Shown here: positions 10,870 through 22,504 of the stretch, piece by piece | Layout of the letters: every line of letters begins with the position of its first letter | Numbering within the stretch: position 1 is the first letter of the stretch | Assembly (NCBI GenBank): GCA_003254885.1 | Contig: QANT01003019.1 | Coordinates: forward strand, 1 to 38,270 | Direction of reading: 5' to 3' | DNA length: 38,270 nucleotides | Origin: Purshia tridentata | Taxonomy: Eukaryota > Streptophyta > Magnoliopsida > Rosales > Rosaceae | Notes under the pieces: generated by a model | The model's database searches: none | Seen by the model: the letters and a program-made list of their open reading frames with translations, nothing else | Told to the model about the DNA's origin: nothing | Translations under genes and position numbers: made by a program

Positions 10870-11189
10870 GGCCAAAAGTCACTTTTGGTCCTTGTACTTT
10901 AGAGTAAGTCACATTTTGGTTCCATTATTTTAATTTACACGTTTATAGGATCGTGTTTCCTTTAGTATCATAATCAGGTCTAATTCGTTAAAATTGTCTA
11001 CTTTAGAGACAAAAAATGCTGACATGGCATCACGCTATTGGACCTGAAATAGATGGTCTTGATGGATTGGATATGATTGCAATACTAATAGAAATACGGT
11101 CTCACAAACATGCAAATTGAAATAACGGAACCAACGTGCGACTTACCCCAAAATACAGGGACAAAAAGTGACTTTTAGCCTGAAATTTA
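10861..11189. mobile_element. Mutator-type (MULE) MITE, 311 bp
   Basis: The element is 10870-11180. The left arm GGCCAAAAGTCACTTTTGG pairs with the right arm, which read inverted starts GGCTAAAAGTCACTTTTTG. Similarity continues for about 95 bp into each arm. The flanks are TAAAATTTA (10861-10869) and TGAAATTTA (11181-11189), a 9-bp target duplication with one mismatch, as expected for Mutator-like elements. No coding capacity. Confidence 0.8.
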
Positions 11190-11954
11190 TATATCCCTTA
11201 TATTGCGTAATGTCCGATTAATATAATAAATAAACTTCAATCAAAAGAAAAAAATAGCCCAATTCAAAAAAGCTACATATATGATTAAACCCAGAGCTCA
11301 ATTATCCAAATACCTAATTAAATTTTTTGGAGAAAAAAAATCAAGTGAAACGTACAGGAGGGCTCCATTTTAATAGTCATATATATTGAGCCTCAGTATC
11401 TTAGCTTGGGCCTTGTAAGTATACTTCTTTGTTTAGTGAATTTGATTCTACTATACTAAATCACTTATATATTGGTAAGAATGATATAATTGAGATACTA
11501 ACTTAACTTAAATGACAATTTTTACACGTAAAGGGTTTTCGTCAACGTAAATTAGGCCGTGGAGTGCTTGGTATTCTGTTGAGTGCTCAACAGGTGCATA
11601 TGCATATTTTGCTCGGTAGGCATCTACATCTTGGATTTTTTTCCTTGATTTTCTACTTATATCTTAATATTAGGAATTTTAGGAGATGTATTGGTTGAAA
11701 ATTTAAAATTAGGATTTTTAATTAAGAATATTTGATGTAACACAACGTTGTAACGGTTGATTTACCAAATTTTGCAGAAGCACCTACAGGGTACTCAGCA
11801 TAACTTTTTATACGGGTAAATAATATATCACTCGTCACATGTAAGTTAACATAATTCAATAATATAGTCTAACCATGCATATGGTCCTTTTAGCATTTAT
11901 TGGGGCACACATACATACATACATGGATTCTAGTGGCTAGAAAGACGAAAAGAG
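11190..11954. other. Intergenic, no gene recognised
   Basis: AT-rich DNA downstream of the plantacyanin gene, without open frames of interest. Confidence 0.5.
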
Positions 11955-12646
11955 TTACACAGCATTGACAGCAATCTTCATCCCAGACTCGCAGTGCCCT
12001 GCAAAATTGCAGATGAAGTAGTTTTGTCCTCTCCCAAGCCTTATCCGATCCTTGCCGGATTTATAGACCTTTGCACCATTCGGAGTTGCGCAGTTGCTGT
12101 AGCCACCCCTGTCCACAGCCACCACATTGTGAAACGTGGGGTTGTAGTTGAATACTGCAACACCATTACACCAACACATGTAAACGTACAACGTTACAAA
12201 ACCAAAGTCAAGTTAACCAGAACATAGATTTTCTCAAATTAACTCCACAATTTTTGGACCATTAATTCAATCATATATTCCATTCTAATTTTTCTAAGTA
12301 TAATTCCTCAATTAACAACTCTTCTAATGAGCATATGTCCCTTAACTGTACATTTTAATGTTTGATTTCTTCACTTAGATCGATCTTGCTATGTAATTCC
12401 TTGTCAACTAGCTAGCAATGATATTATGTATATATAGTAGATAATGACAAACTTACTTAGCACATCGCCTGCTCTAAATTGCTTTCTGTTGGGCCAAGTA
12501 TCCAAGTTAAAGGTCCACCCACCAGAGTCTCCAACTGTGTGATCAGCAGAACGAACATGCTCGAAGTGAAGAATTAGGCACAGTAACAGTACAACCTGAA
12601 GCACAATGGTGGTACTGGGACCGGCACTGCCTCTTCCCTGAAACAT
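11955..12646 (-). CDS. Plantacyanin (basic blue copper protein), 2 exons
   Basis: Exons 12646-12457 and 12154-11955 join into a 129-aa protein. The intron begins GTAAGT and ends TGCAG, at the position usual for phytocyanins. Plantacyanins are secreted type-1 copper proteins of the plant cell wall, proposed to act in redox chemistry, wall development and pollen tube guidance. An N-terminal signal peptide (hydrophobic core about 14-28) probably ends at VRSA34, and the mature protein starts near DHTVGDSGGW. The four copper ligands are present: His72 (FHNVV), Cys112 (FICNF), His117 (AGHC) and Met122 (SGMKI). Met as axial ligand separates it from stellacyanin types. Cys85 and Cys118 form the expected disulfide. 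There is no C-terminal arabinogalactan or GPI-anchor tail, so it is a plantacyanin rather than a uclacyanin. Length fits the family. Confidence 0.95.
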
Positions 12647-12742
12647 CTTTCAGAGCAATTAAAGCTTGTTACTAAAGAGAGCTGATCAAGCTAGTAGCTA
12701 TGTGAATGAGAGAGGCAACAAAGCAAGAAGCCAGAAGGCCAG

Positions 12743-12751
12743 CCTTTATAT
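12743..12751 (-). promoter_or_regulatory. TATA box of the plantacyanin gene
   Basis: On the minus strand ATATAAAGG lies about 100 bp upstream of the start codon at 12646, a normal distance for a plant TATA box and short leader. Confidence 0.55.
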
Positions 12752-12759
12752 GGGTTTGA

Positions 12760-14503
12760 AAAATTATTTATGCACTGTAATATTTGAACCTAGCTACTTG
12801 CATGCACTTGCTTGATAATGGTGACCTTGGGGGCTGGGCCTTTTTAATTAAAAATGCAGCCTAATTACTATATGAAACCACCATATGTGCATAAGTCAAA
12901 AGATTGCAAGTCACATGCAGCTCTTCCAGCCCACCCGTGAACGCTTGGTTTTGGACATCACAGACACTCTCATTTTGTTTGCTTCTCTTTTTTTATACCA
13001 AGAGGACGAAAGAAAAAGAACGAGGGAGAAAAGTTTGTGTGGCGTTTTTCCTCTCATGTTGTAATATATACACAAGAAGTCAATTCAAGATGACATGTAT
13101 TTTTTTGTGGTGACATTTCAACTAATATTATTATTTGTAGTGACAACTAATTTAATTGTGAGTACTAATTTGGTTATATTCAAGAATGATACAACAAAAA
13201 TTCCATTTGATATATATATAATTGATACCTAGGGGCCACTAGCAAGTAGCAACCTAAAGCTAAACTTGACCAAGAGTACTGGTACAATTAATTGTCCCAG
13301 CTAGCCAACAAGTGACTAAAGTTTAACTTTTCACTTAATGGCACAACTACTATGATATTTCAACTTATAAATCTAGAATCATCTATAGGAATGACGAGTC
13401 ACACAAGTCAATCATTCATCATCAATTTAACAGTGAGTACTCCAAGATATATGGGCTTAGTCAAATATGGCGGTCGTTCTTGATACAATGAATATGTCCT
13501 TACAAGAAAAATGTTGTGATCAACATGGATGTAATACCTAAGCAGACATCCTTTTGAAAAGGGTTAATTAATCAAGCTAGGTAGCCACGTACATATATAA
13601 AGTACTAGGTAAAGACAAGATTGAAGAGTATAAACGAGAACTCGTCAGCCCAATTAATACTAACTACTATATTATACAATATAATAAAAGTAGAAAAAAT
13701 AAAACCATAAATTAAAGTGTGGAAAAATAAAAACAGTAGAGGTGGCAATGTGTCTCATGGTTGAGTGTGCCTATGAGGGAGAGAGGTGGGGAGTGTTTAC
13801 TAGTGTAGAGCATTGAGTTGTCTAGCTCGAGGATATATTAAAAACCTTCATGAATGCTACATATACATGCATTCTCCTTCTACCTTAATTCTCTTCTATT
13901 ATATTTTTTTCTTTTTTTAGCCTATTATATAGTGTACTCAAGTTATTGGAACTATTTATTTTTTAGATGGTAGATCATCTCTTCAAAAAAGTAAGCAAAT
14001 TAATAATTATTTATTACTTAACTATTCTCCGTAAGTTCCGCTTAAATTCTCTTATTTCTGCTTTAAAAACATAGTCCTAAGGTTTTTTATATGTTTGGTT
14101 AAACGAAGGTGGGTGATGAATATATGGATATAATATATTAGAATCAATTTTATAGAATAACCGTTTCAATGTTTGGTTCGCCCGTAAGAATGATAATTTT
14201 CATCTAGCTGGTTTCCCAAAACATTAGAACTAATGGACATTTTCAAATTAAATTTTAGAAATGCCTAGGAGTCTAGGATTTCAAACTCAAACTTTAAACC
14301 TTACTTGAGTCATTGGCCAAGACCTACAATTGAGAGGCAATTATGGAATCGAGCTCAAAACATAAGATCATGACCCAATGAACCAGGAACCTTGGGATAT
14401 CATGATAAAATGGGTTTTGTTAGCTCAAAAATACTTATGCCATAGGGTTTGTGAAGTCAACTGATAAGATCATTCTTAAAGAATATGGTAGTCATTAATT
14501 TAT
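12760..14503. other. Intergenic, no gene recognised
   Basis: AT-rich DNA with no convincing coding frame. The short plus-strand frame at 12904-13113 shows no domain. Confidence 0.5.
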
Positions 14504-14977
14504 TTGTATGACATATATACGCGCGCATTATATTATGAAAGAACTTTAAATTATATGGTAGTCATTAACTTGTTAGGAAAAATAAAAGAATGGCAATTAA
14601 ATTACACATGTTTTGTATGCAAAAACAAAATGGCACATGTCTTACAAATTAATCATGGCAATTTCCCACTAAGATTTAGAGAGAAGGAGATTAGGGTTGG
14701 CTTGACATCTCTTCAATGGCAAATCATGCATCACATCATTGGTATAAATTACTCTAGAAGGCTTAAATTGGTTTATTTAGAAAAAGACAAATGGCCGGTA
14801 TCCAAAGAAGACTTTAAGACTTTGATTGCACAAGAGATCGAGGAAATGATATGGAAAATTTTGGAGAGTGGTATATATGGCCGGCTAGCTCTATGGTTTC
14901 AACTACTTGCCAACTTGCCTTTAGAGATAGTTCGTGCATCAAAATCCAAAGAAATTAAAAAAGATTTTAAGTCATGA
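14504..14977 (+). CDS. Hypothetical open frame, 157 codons, unrecognised
   Basis: This frame is unusually long for the AT-rich intergenic DNA around it. The predicted protein is basic and has a CFVC pair (about residues 36-39), a segment FREKEIRVGLTSLQWQIMHH and a Lys-rich end. I recognise no domain. The stretch may be the remains of a transposon protein or a chance frame. There is no visible TATA box or intron pattern to support a gene, and the next Met codon (MVVINLL, residue 18) is an alternative start. Treat it as a candidate only. Confidence 0.2.
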   Translation: MYDIYTRALYYERTLNYMVVINLLGKIKEWQLNYTCFVCKNKMAHVLQINHGNFPLRFREKEIRVGLTSLQWQIMHHIIGINYSRRLKLVYLEKDKWPVSKEDFKTLIAQEIEEMIWKILESGIYGRLALWFQLLANLPLEIVRASKSKEIKKDFKS

Positions 14978-15706
14978 ACTTCTTTTATGGAACATTTATT
15001 GATAATATATAGTTTCTCGGGGATTTCCTAAAAGTGGCTTTCAATGCCAAAACTTAAATCACCAAGAAGAATTATATGCATGTGTACTCGTCAGGTGTCA
15101 CTTGAAAAACCATACGTACATATATATGTTAAAATGCCATTATATATGCAGATGAACATCAATGTAATATGCCCAAAAAAATTGTACATATATATACATG
15201 ATACAGCTAGCAGATCCAGTACTGTAAAAATGTGACAGCTAGAATTTCTTGTGGAATAGGGGTCACCCCAATTAAGTCATTATATCCTTCTATATGGAGT
15301 TAAATCCAAAAGGGTCATCTTTTTTTTTTCTTTCATGGTATTAATTTTAATGCATTGATTGAAGTGAGACAAACAGCATGAAATCAACAACTTTTATTAT
15401 CCTTAAGGACAAAAGATTGGATTCTTAAATATTCAAACCTAGAGAATAATTTATATAATTAGCTAGGATTCTTGTAACTACAAGAATATATAACTAGAGT
15501 ACTATAATATATCATGCATATAAAATTAATAATATTTTAATAGGCAATATTAATTATTCCGTAGGTATCCGGTATCCCAACTAGCTTGTACTATATCCTA
15601 AACATTAATTTGCATGCTATTTATCCTAGCTAAAACTAGATTAATAAATTCAAAAATAAAAAAAATTAAATTAAATGTCCTTTAGGTGCTAATACGACAT
15701 GGATTA
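14978..15706. other. Intergenic; includes the 3' flank of the MYB gene
   Basis: AT-rich and non-coding. The last few hundred bases probably hold the 3' UTR of the MYB gene, but no strong polyadenylation signal stands out. Confidence 0.4.
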
Positions 15707-17413
15707 TTAAGAAGATGAGATCCCCACACCAAGAAAATCTATGAAGGGAATTTCCTTGTGATGATCAATGGATTGATGATGATGATGATCTTGATGATTA
15801 TGGTCGTCAAATGTTGATGCTTTGTCAGATAAGCTAGCCAAATCTTTCTTGATGATCCTTCGATGGTGCTGATGATCATGACGATGAATATGATCTCCAA
15901 TACTGAAGCACCCAAAAGGACTTGAAACATTGACCCTCAGATAATTTGGTCCCCCAAATGCACTACTACTACTAGTGCCTCTATAGCTGCCAAATGATGA
16001 AGAACTCGGATACTGTCGCCGGTGAAGAAAGGGATGATCCGAATTACCTTTCAAGCCCTCCGAAATTACATAATTAGGACGAACATTATTGATATGACCT
16101 CTTCCTTCTCTCGGCAACAAACCCCGTGATGAAGTTGAGTTGTTGTTTGATGTTGTTCCCGCTGAAGCAAAGTTCCAATTATAAGGGGAAGAAGAAGTAG
16201 TAGTAGTAGTAGTAGTAGTAATGGGCCTTGAGTCCATGAACATCTTCGTATCTTTATTGGGGTTCTGGAATTCAAAGATTTTAGTACCGCTGCCACTATG
16301 AATCTGATGAAGCCCAGTTGATGATCTTTGATCCCCATGTGGTTTTATATTTTTCCTTGCAAAAATTTCAAAGTTGTTGGAGATTGATGAGGAGGTGTTT
16401 GATGAGTAGTCAGTAGTAGAGATGATGAAATCTTGGTAATTGCTGCTACTTCTCTTCCCACAGAGTTTGGATTGTTCTCTTTGCCTTCTTGCCATTATAA
16501 CATGCCAATGATTCTTCACAGCATTATCAGTCCGACCAGGGAACAGTCTTGCAATCAGTGCCCACTTGTTCCCATGAATGCGATGTGCTGCTAAAAGCCT
16601 GTCTTCTTCTTCCTCACTAAATGGCCTTCGGTTGATTCTTGGGTCTAGTTGATTAAACCACCTCAATCTACAACTCTTCCCTACCAAAACAAAAAACAAA
16701 ATGAAAATTATAATACAAGAGAGCGAGAGAGAGAGAGAGAGAGAGAGGGAGTAAAAAGCATATATGCATCTCCCAAATTATGTACAATTTAAGAAGTTGA
16801 AATATGTTCTGGGTGTATACTAGCTAAGAGAATACTGGGTTTGAGAGAGGTGAGATAATTACGATTCAAGATGACATGAGGAATTCTTGCATACAATTTT
16901 CTTTCACAAAACTAGTTAAAATATTGCCTAAACATGTGACGGGTTAAATATGAGAGAGAGGTTCATTGGTTAATTGTGTACTAGATTTTTTTGTATAATA
17001 ATTCTAAAATACTCAAATACTCCCCTAGAAATTCTTGCATACAATCATTCTATACAACCTCCTCGATCTCACAAATTAAATTGGTAACATATTAACTCAT
17101 ATTTGACGGGTTGAATTAATGTGAGAGATTCAACAAGTTTTGCATATAATTAAGATTTTCCCCAGATACCAATTAAAGAGACACAGGCACCACCCACCCT
17201 CCTCCAACACAGAGAGAGAGAGAGAGCTCTAAGTAATTTGGGTATGATAGTACCTGATCTTCCTTGAAGCTTCTCTGCAATGGAGTTCCAGTTCTGGGGG
17301 CCGTACTGTTCGACAAGTTGCCGGAGCTTTTCATCCTCAGCCGGTCTCCAATGTCCACGTGGGCAACTACTCTTCCCTTCATCCGCAGAGCCTGACGCTC
17401 CATAGTCCTCCAT
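15707..17413 (-). CDS. R2R3-MYB transcription factor, MYB52/54/56/105/117 group, 2 exons
   Basis: Exons 17413-17254 and 16680-15707 join into a 377-aa protein; the intron starts GTACTA and ends GTAG. R2R3-MYBs bind DNA in the nucleus. R2 (about 17-67) has its tryptophans at W22, W42 and W61. R3 (about 70-118) has F74, W93 and W112. The signature [20 protein letters not shown] and the block [20 protein letters not shown] are typical of subgroup 21, whose members act in wall formation, organ boundaries (LOF1) and growth. The C-terminus is rich in Ser, Asn and His, includes an eight-Thr run encoded by a trinucleotide repeat near 16195-16220, a His-rich stretch near 350-362, and ends in [14 protein letters not shown], a conserved tail of the group. 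Only one intron is present; the second intron common within R3 in many MYBs is absent. The start at ATGGAGGAC is the only sensible Met before R2. Confidence 0.93.
16718..16748. repeat. GA microsatellite in the MYB intron
   Basis: A (GA)n tract with one interruption, near the 3' splice site of the MYB intron. Confidence 0.9.
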
Positions 17414-17462
17414 GGCAGCTTTTTGGTGAAGCTTCTAATTAGCTACCATATCGTATGTATGC

Positions 17463-17465
<3 letters not shown>

Positions 17466-17498
<33 letters not shown>
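17466..17498. repeat. AT microsatellite upstream of the MYB gene
   Basis: An uninterrupted (AT)n tract about 50-85 bp upstream of the MYB start codon. It probably lies in the 5' leader or core promoter, and it obscures any TATA box call. Confidence 0.9.
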
Positions 17499-17499
<1 letters not shown>

Positions 17500-17500
<1 letters not shown>

Positions 17501-19050
17501 CAAGTCATCAAGTGTTGGACATGATCAATATTACGTATAGGGTACTAATCTGCTCACACCAAGATTATATATAGAAGTGAAAAAATGAGAAGAGGATATA
17601 TGAGACATTAAGAAAGTGAGGGGTCGGTTTAGGGTTATGGATGGGCAGTCACTTTTGTTGGTTTTACACGACACATTAAGCTAAAGCCTATGCTATATAT
17701 GTATATATATTTGTGAAACATCCTGTAGTTTTTAGAGAGCCAAAATGACCCTTTCTTTGTTTTGTCTTTGCCCAATAAACTTCTCCTTCTCATATTCCCA
17801 ACTGTTTCTCTCTCCCTCTCACTCTCCCTCTCCCTCTCCCTCTAACACACGCACGCGCACACACACGCACATCCAATAAAACATAGTTTTAAAGGGACAT
17901 TGCCAGTAAGACTTTGCCACATTGTATATATAGTAAATAGAGTTTGATATTCTTACAAGTTAAATAAAAGGGACATTGATCCTAGTCTAATTTATTATTT
18001 AAGAAGGCATTAATAATCAATATATATTATCAGAGTTGGGAACATTCAGAAATCAGTGTGACAAGTTTCAACCCCCCACCATAAATTGTTATAGTAATTC
18101 GATTATTTGAAGCAGTACTACCAGTAACATGGACCAATAGCAATACTAGGACAAAACAATTCATGGTAATAAGTAATAACCTTATTTTTTTCATGTATTT
18201 TATAAATGAAGTTTTAGGACAACCTTTTTTTGGAAATATGGAGGTCCATATCAGTGAAGATTAATTAGGGTAATTTATTAAACTTTGCTGTTTTTAGCTC
18301 ATGATGCCTCTCATTGGAGGGAGTTTATATGGTAGATGGAACAGGTAAACTCTTATTAATTAATGTAAAGAGGGAAGTTGGTAAAATTCAAGCTGGCATA
18401 CCCAGAATTGGCTACAATAAATTGATATAACTAGTAAGTTGTTAAAGCATCCACATGCTCCATGTAATGCAGCTTATATGTACTTAAAAAGGATATATTT
18501 TGTTGAAGTATATAAGACCTTGATGCCAAGAAGGGTCATGTAAATAGTAATGGCCATACAGTCATACTTACCACAAAATGTGTCATATTTAGTTAAAAAA
18601 TTATTATGTTACTTTGCTTTTTAGGTTAGCAGTTAAGATCGATGTACAAGCCTAATTATTGGTCAGCCTATATGTTTCTAGCAACTCACATTAAGCTAAC
18701 TGAAATAGTACGTGAATCTTCAAATAGTGCTCTAAGATCATATATATAACATTAACTTATATATATTAACCCGACCATACAAAAACCCTTCATAATTTTG
18801 ATGTATATATATGTTAATTTGATAATTGTTTTACATATTTTATGATCATAATTAACATAAAATAATAAGAGATATACTATTTAGAGACATACCTATATGA
18901 TATTTATAGGGTGATGTTAATTAATTATCTTATTAGATTGTAAATTTCAACCGCACATTTAAGGATAAATTTAATAAATGGTCCAAATTTACTCTGACAT
19001 TTATGTTGCCTTAAGTTGTGAGACGGTCTGAGAAGGGAATATTTATAAAT
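17500..19050. other. MYB upstream region and intergenic DNA
   Basis: This contains a CT-rich tract with an ACAC run (about 17810-17872) and otherwise plain AT-rich DNA. No gene recognised. Confidence 0.5.
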
Positions 19051-19184
19051 GTATATTACATGTTAATTTTTTTTTTTTTTTAAACATTTGACATGTTATA
19101 TTGTCAAATTGTAAATCAAGTTGTTTAGGTGAAGTCACATCTAAGTTTGTAGCCCTAATAAAAAAAAAATTAACATGTAATATA
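19051..19184. mobile_element. Small foldback element, about 134 bp
   Basis: The left arm TATTACATGTTAATTTTTTT pairs with the right arm AAAAAAATTAACATGTAATA. No clear target duplication. It is probably a MITE. Confidence 0.5.
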
Positions 19185-22100
19185 TTTAATGAAATCTAAT
19201 ATACTTTTTGTCATGAAAAATTCTGTGTTAACCCAAAAAAGAAAAAAAAGATAAAGAGATTGTGTAGTTTTAGGTTGAAGCTAATAATGGCGTGCAAATA
19301 CAAGATGAAGAAAAGTATGGGTAAACCGTCTGCCTTATTCCATACTTTGTTCCACGCATGACAAGTCAAATGAAAACATTGAAACATAATTTTGTGAGAC
19401 ATTTATAAAATTTTAAATATTATTATATAATGTTTCTTAACTGATTGAGATTTCATATCCCACGAAATGAAAAATGCACTTTTCTTCAATCCCATCTAAA
19501 ACATGCTTTGATCAAACTAGCTAGCTTATATAAACATCAACATTAACCAATCACACTATGCACCAAAATTAATGTCATAGTGGGTATGAAATGAGTGGGC
19601 AATTGCAATTGGTGGATGTGCCAATCCAACAGTTCCACCCTACCCTGTAATTTTGATATATATATATATTTCTTTTTAATGCTAATAATAATTTTGTAGG
19701 TGGAAGGTGTGCAAGTGTTGATGTTCATTTGATTAATAGTCTGTCTTGATCGTTAAATCAAATTTTTGACAAACCAGCTCTCTGGAGTTTTAGTTATGTA
19801 CTTCCAACCTCTTTTGTTTTTATATCTGAGCGAATAATTATTTTTGTGCTTTGATTATATACTTTGGCTCTTACTTCAATTTTGTCCAAATTGATTTAAT
19901 ATTTTTTTAATCAAGTTCTGGTAGCTTAAATTTTGTTACAATTGATCAAGTAAAAACTTTTAGAAAAATTTCATCTCATTTTAGACATAACTTTTTATAT
20001 GAAACGTTAGCATTTGTGGCACTACCAAACAATATGGCAATAACAATTAGGGGAATGCTATTTGCCTTCTCTTTGTATAAAAATGGGTGTCAATTGTACA
20101 ATAGAAACTAAAATACCTCGATTTTAACGAAAAAAAGTGTCAATTGGGCAATAAGAACTCTATTGCTAAATTGTCACCTTTATGCAACTAATGTTAAGCC
20201 TTTTTTTTTTTTTGTGTAGTGTGAGTTTAGAAGTAAAACTGCTGTCATATAATTCATATAGTTACACTCCACCATTGATAAAAAAATAAGGATTTTACTT
20301 AAATTTGTACTGAACTTGATTTTAATATAATGTAAACTATGAAAAACTTAATTTAAAAAATTTAAACAACATGGACAAAATTGAACCAACTAGCTACCAA
20401 ACTACAAAGACCAAGATGATGATTTTGCCTTTTTATTTTGAAACTACAAAACTTACGTTAACCCCCTTTTGAATGCTAATTTGACTAGACTGCGTCATTA
20501 ATTTGAACTAAATGAAATTCATATTTGACTGAATCTGTTAAAACTACTATCCCGTATTAAACAATAAAAATCTAAGCATTAAACATCAAGAGAAGATCGA
20601 GAGTGAAGAGGGGCCTTCTTCCATATGAACACGAATATTAATATTATATTGAACTATCTTGTTATTTTGGAATATTGTACAATAAATATATATATTGTAA
20701 TAATTAATTTTGGATTATTTTTCAAGTTAATTGTGGTCCTCGATCAACAAGTAATCATTCTTAATTATATTGGGCATGCTTTATGGGATTTATCTTATTA
20801 AATGAAAGAGAGAAAGAGTAAAGGAGGATCACAGAAAGCAGCCATTATGTTGTCCTAATTTTATCTCTATATAGTAGATTTTTCTTTTGGGAAAATATAT
20901 TGACATACATGCATTAGCAGCCCCACGTGGGCTGAGGACGAAACTGACCACATATACATTAGAGTTTAGCAATCAAATTGGGCATCAACAACTTCTAATT
21001 TAACTTGAAGATCGAGTCATTGAAATTAAACATTGATGCATGTTTTTACATTTCTTTATGATACCTGGAAAACAATCTAAGATATAGGCCATGATATACT
21101 GAAACTATTTTTTTGGTTCTTCTCCATAAAGGGTTGAAAATAGTGACAAAAAGAATATCAGTAAAATTCAATAACGATAGTTTTATACCAAAAGATCGAA
21201 AAATGCACTTCCACAAGTTTTAGCTTTATATGGCACGAGTGGGTGGAAGTTATGAGGATAAATCCAAGGCAGTTAGGTTTAACTTTTTCATTTTTATTGA
21301 AAGATATACACTTTTTTTAAAGAAAACTAAGAAAGTTAATTACAATCTCTATGAAACCTGCAGTTGAAGCCATAGACTATAGATGGCCTTCTCCTGCCCT
21401 ACTAGTTAAGATCTTCACAATGTAAAGCAAATCAAGCGGCAAGAGCATGAGCTGTCCTATTACAAATCTAGACACAAAGCTATAACTAATTAACTTGGGA
21501 AGATTGAATCCAAATTCTTTTAGCCACCTCCAAAAGTTGCAGTCAAGGGTTAAATCTCCATCTTGTAAAATCGAGAGAGAATTTTGCATTGATGGTTTCT
21601 CTGGTTTATTGCATTTTGCAGCAGAAATTGGAGCTTTGCAAGGGGTTTCAATTGTGGGTTGTGGCCCCGATTATCTCTTATATCTATTTTTTGCAGATGT
21701 ATAGTTTGCTAATGTGCAGAAATCCAACGCCATAATTTTATTCCAACTGCAAGCACAAAATGTGTTGTGTAAAAGTCGGTAAATGAGTCTATAATCACCC
21801 ATTTTTCCATACGATACACCAAAAGAATATGAGATTTTATCAAAATGTTTACAATATAGTGAGTGGTGTAATTTTTTTTTTAATAGCGGATTGATGACTT
21901 CCTTAATATGGGATTACGTACAAAAGTTTCTCCAATATTTTAGCCAATTTTTCCAATATATAGGACGAGCCCTACATGGGGCCCAGCTGAGAGAGTTCTA
22001 TTACTACATGTAGAATGAAGCTATAGCCATATATGTATAAGCTATTACAAAATTTACAAGAAAAAATGACAGGTAATGTAAATATCCACCTTCATCGAAA

Positions 22101-22439
22101 CCAGCTTTGGTGGTTCAGCAGTCAAGAAATTAATGAATATATATCAGGATCACATAGGGTGTAATGTGGTTTTTAACTGTACGTTGATAGATATATAGAG
22201 AACTATGCAAATAATTAATAGGTCTAAATCAATTAATAATGGCCATATCAGAAATCAAATCAGTATTGATATAATGAGGTATGATCTTCATGGAGGCTGC
22301 TTATTCACAACCCAAGAAGTAGTACGTACCCAACTGTTGTGAAAAGTCATCTTACCATGTTTTTGAGGTGCATATACCAACTTTCCAATATGCATATATG
22401 TCTCCTTACACATCAGAATAGACCGTTACTTAGAAGAAT

Positions 22440-22440
<1 letters not shown>
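19185..22440. other. Intergenic, no gene recognised
   Basis: AT-rich DNA. Short open frames (19211-19402, 19543-19728, 21377-21704) have no domains and overlap on opposite strands. A GGGAATGCTATTTGCC motif at about 20051 resembles the end of the foldback at 24840, but I see no partner end. Confidence 0.5.
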
Positions 22441-22443
<3 letters not shown>

Positions 22444-22489
<46 letters not shown>

Positions 22490-22504
22490 ATAATAATAAT
22501 AATA
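22444..22504. repeat. CT microsatellite followed by a TAA repeat
   Basis: About 22 CT units run directly into (TAA)n. This is a compound microsatellite. Confidence 0.95.

Noticed and set aside
15739..16338. Secondary frames within the MYB gene
   Set aside because: They are shifted-frame shadows of the MYB coding exon, made long by its trinucleotide and CA/TG-rich repeats.
22444..22488. CT run as possible CRISPR or satellite array
   Set aside because: It is a plain dinucleotide microsatellite in a plant genome.
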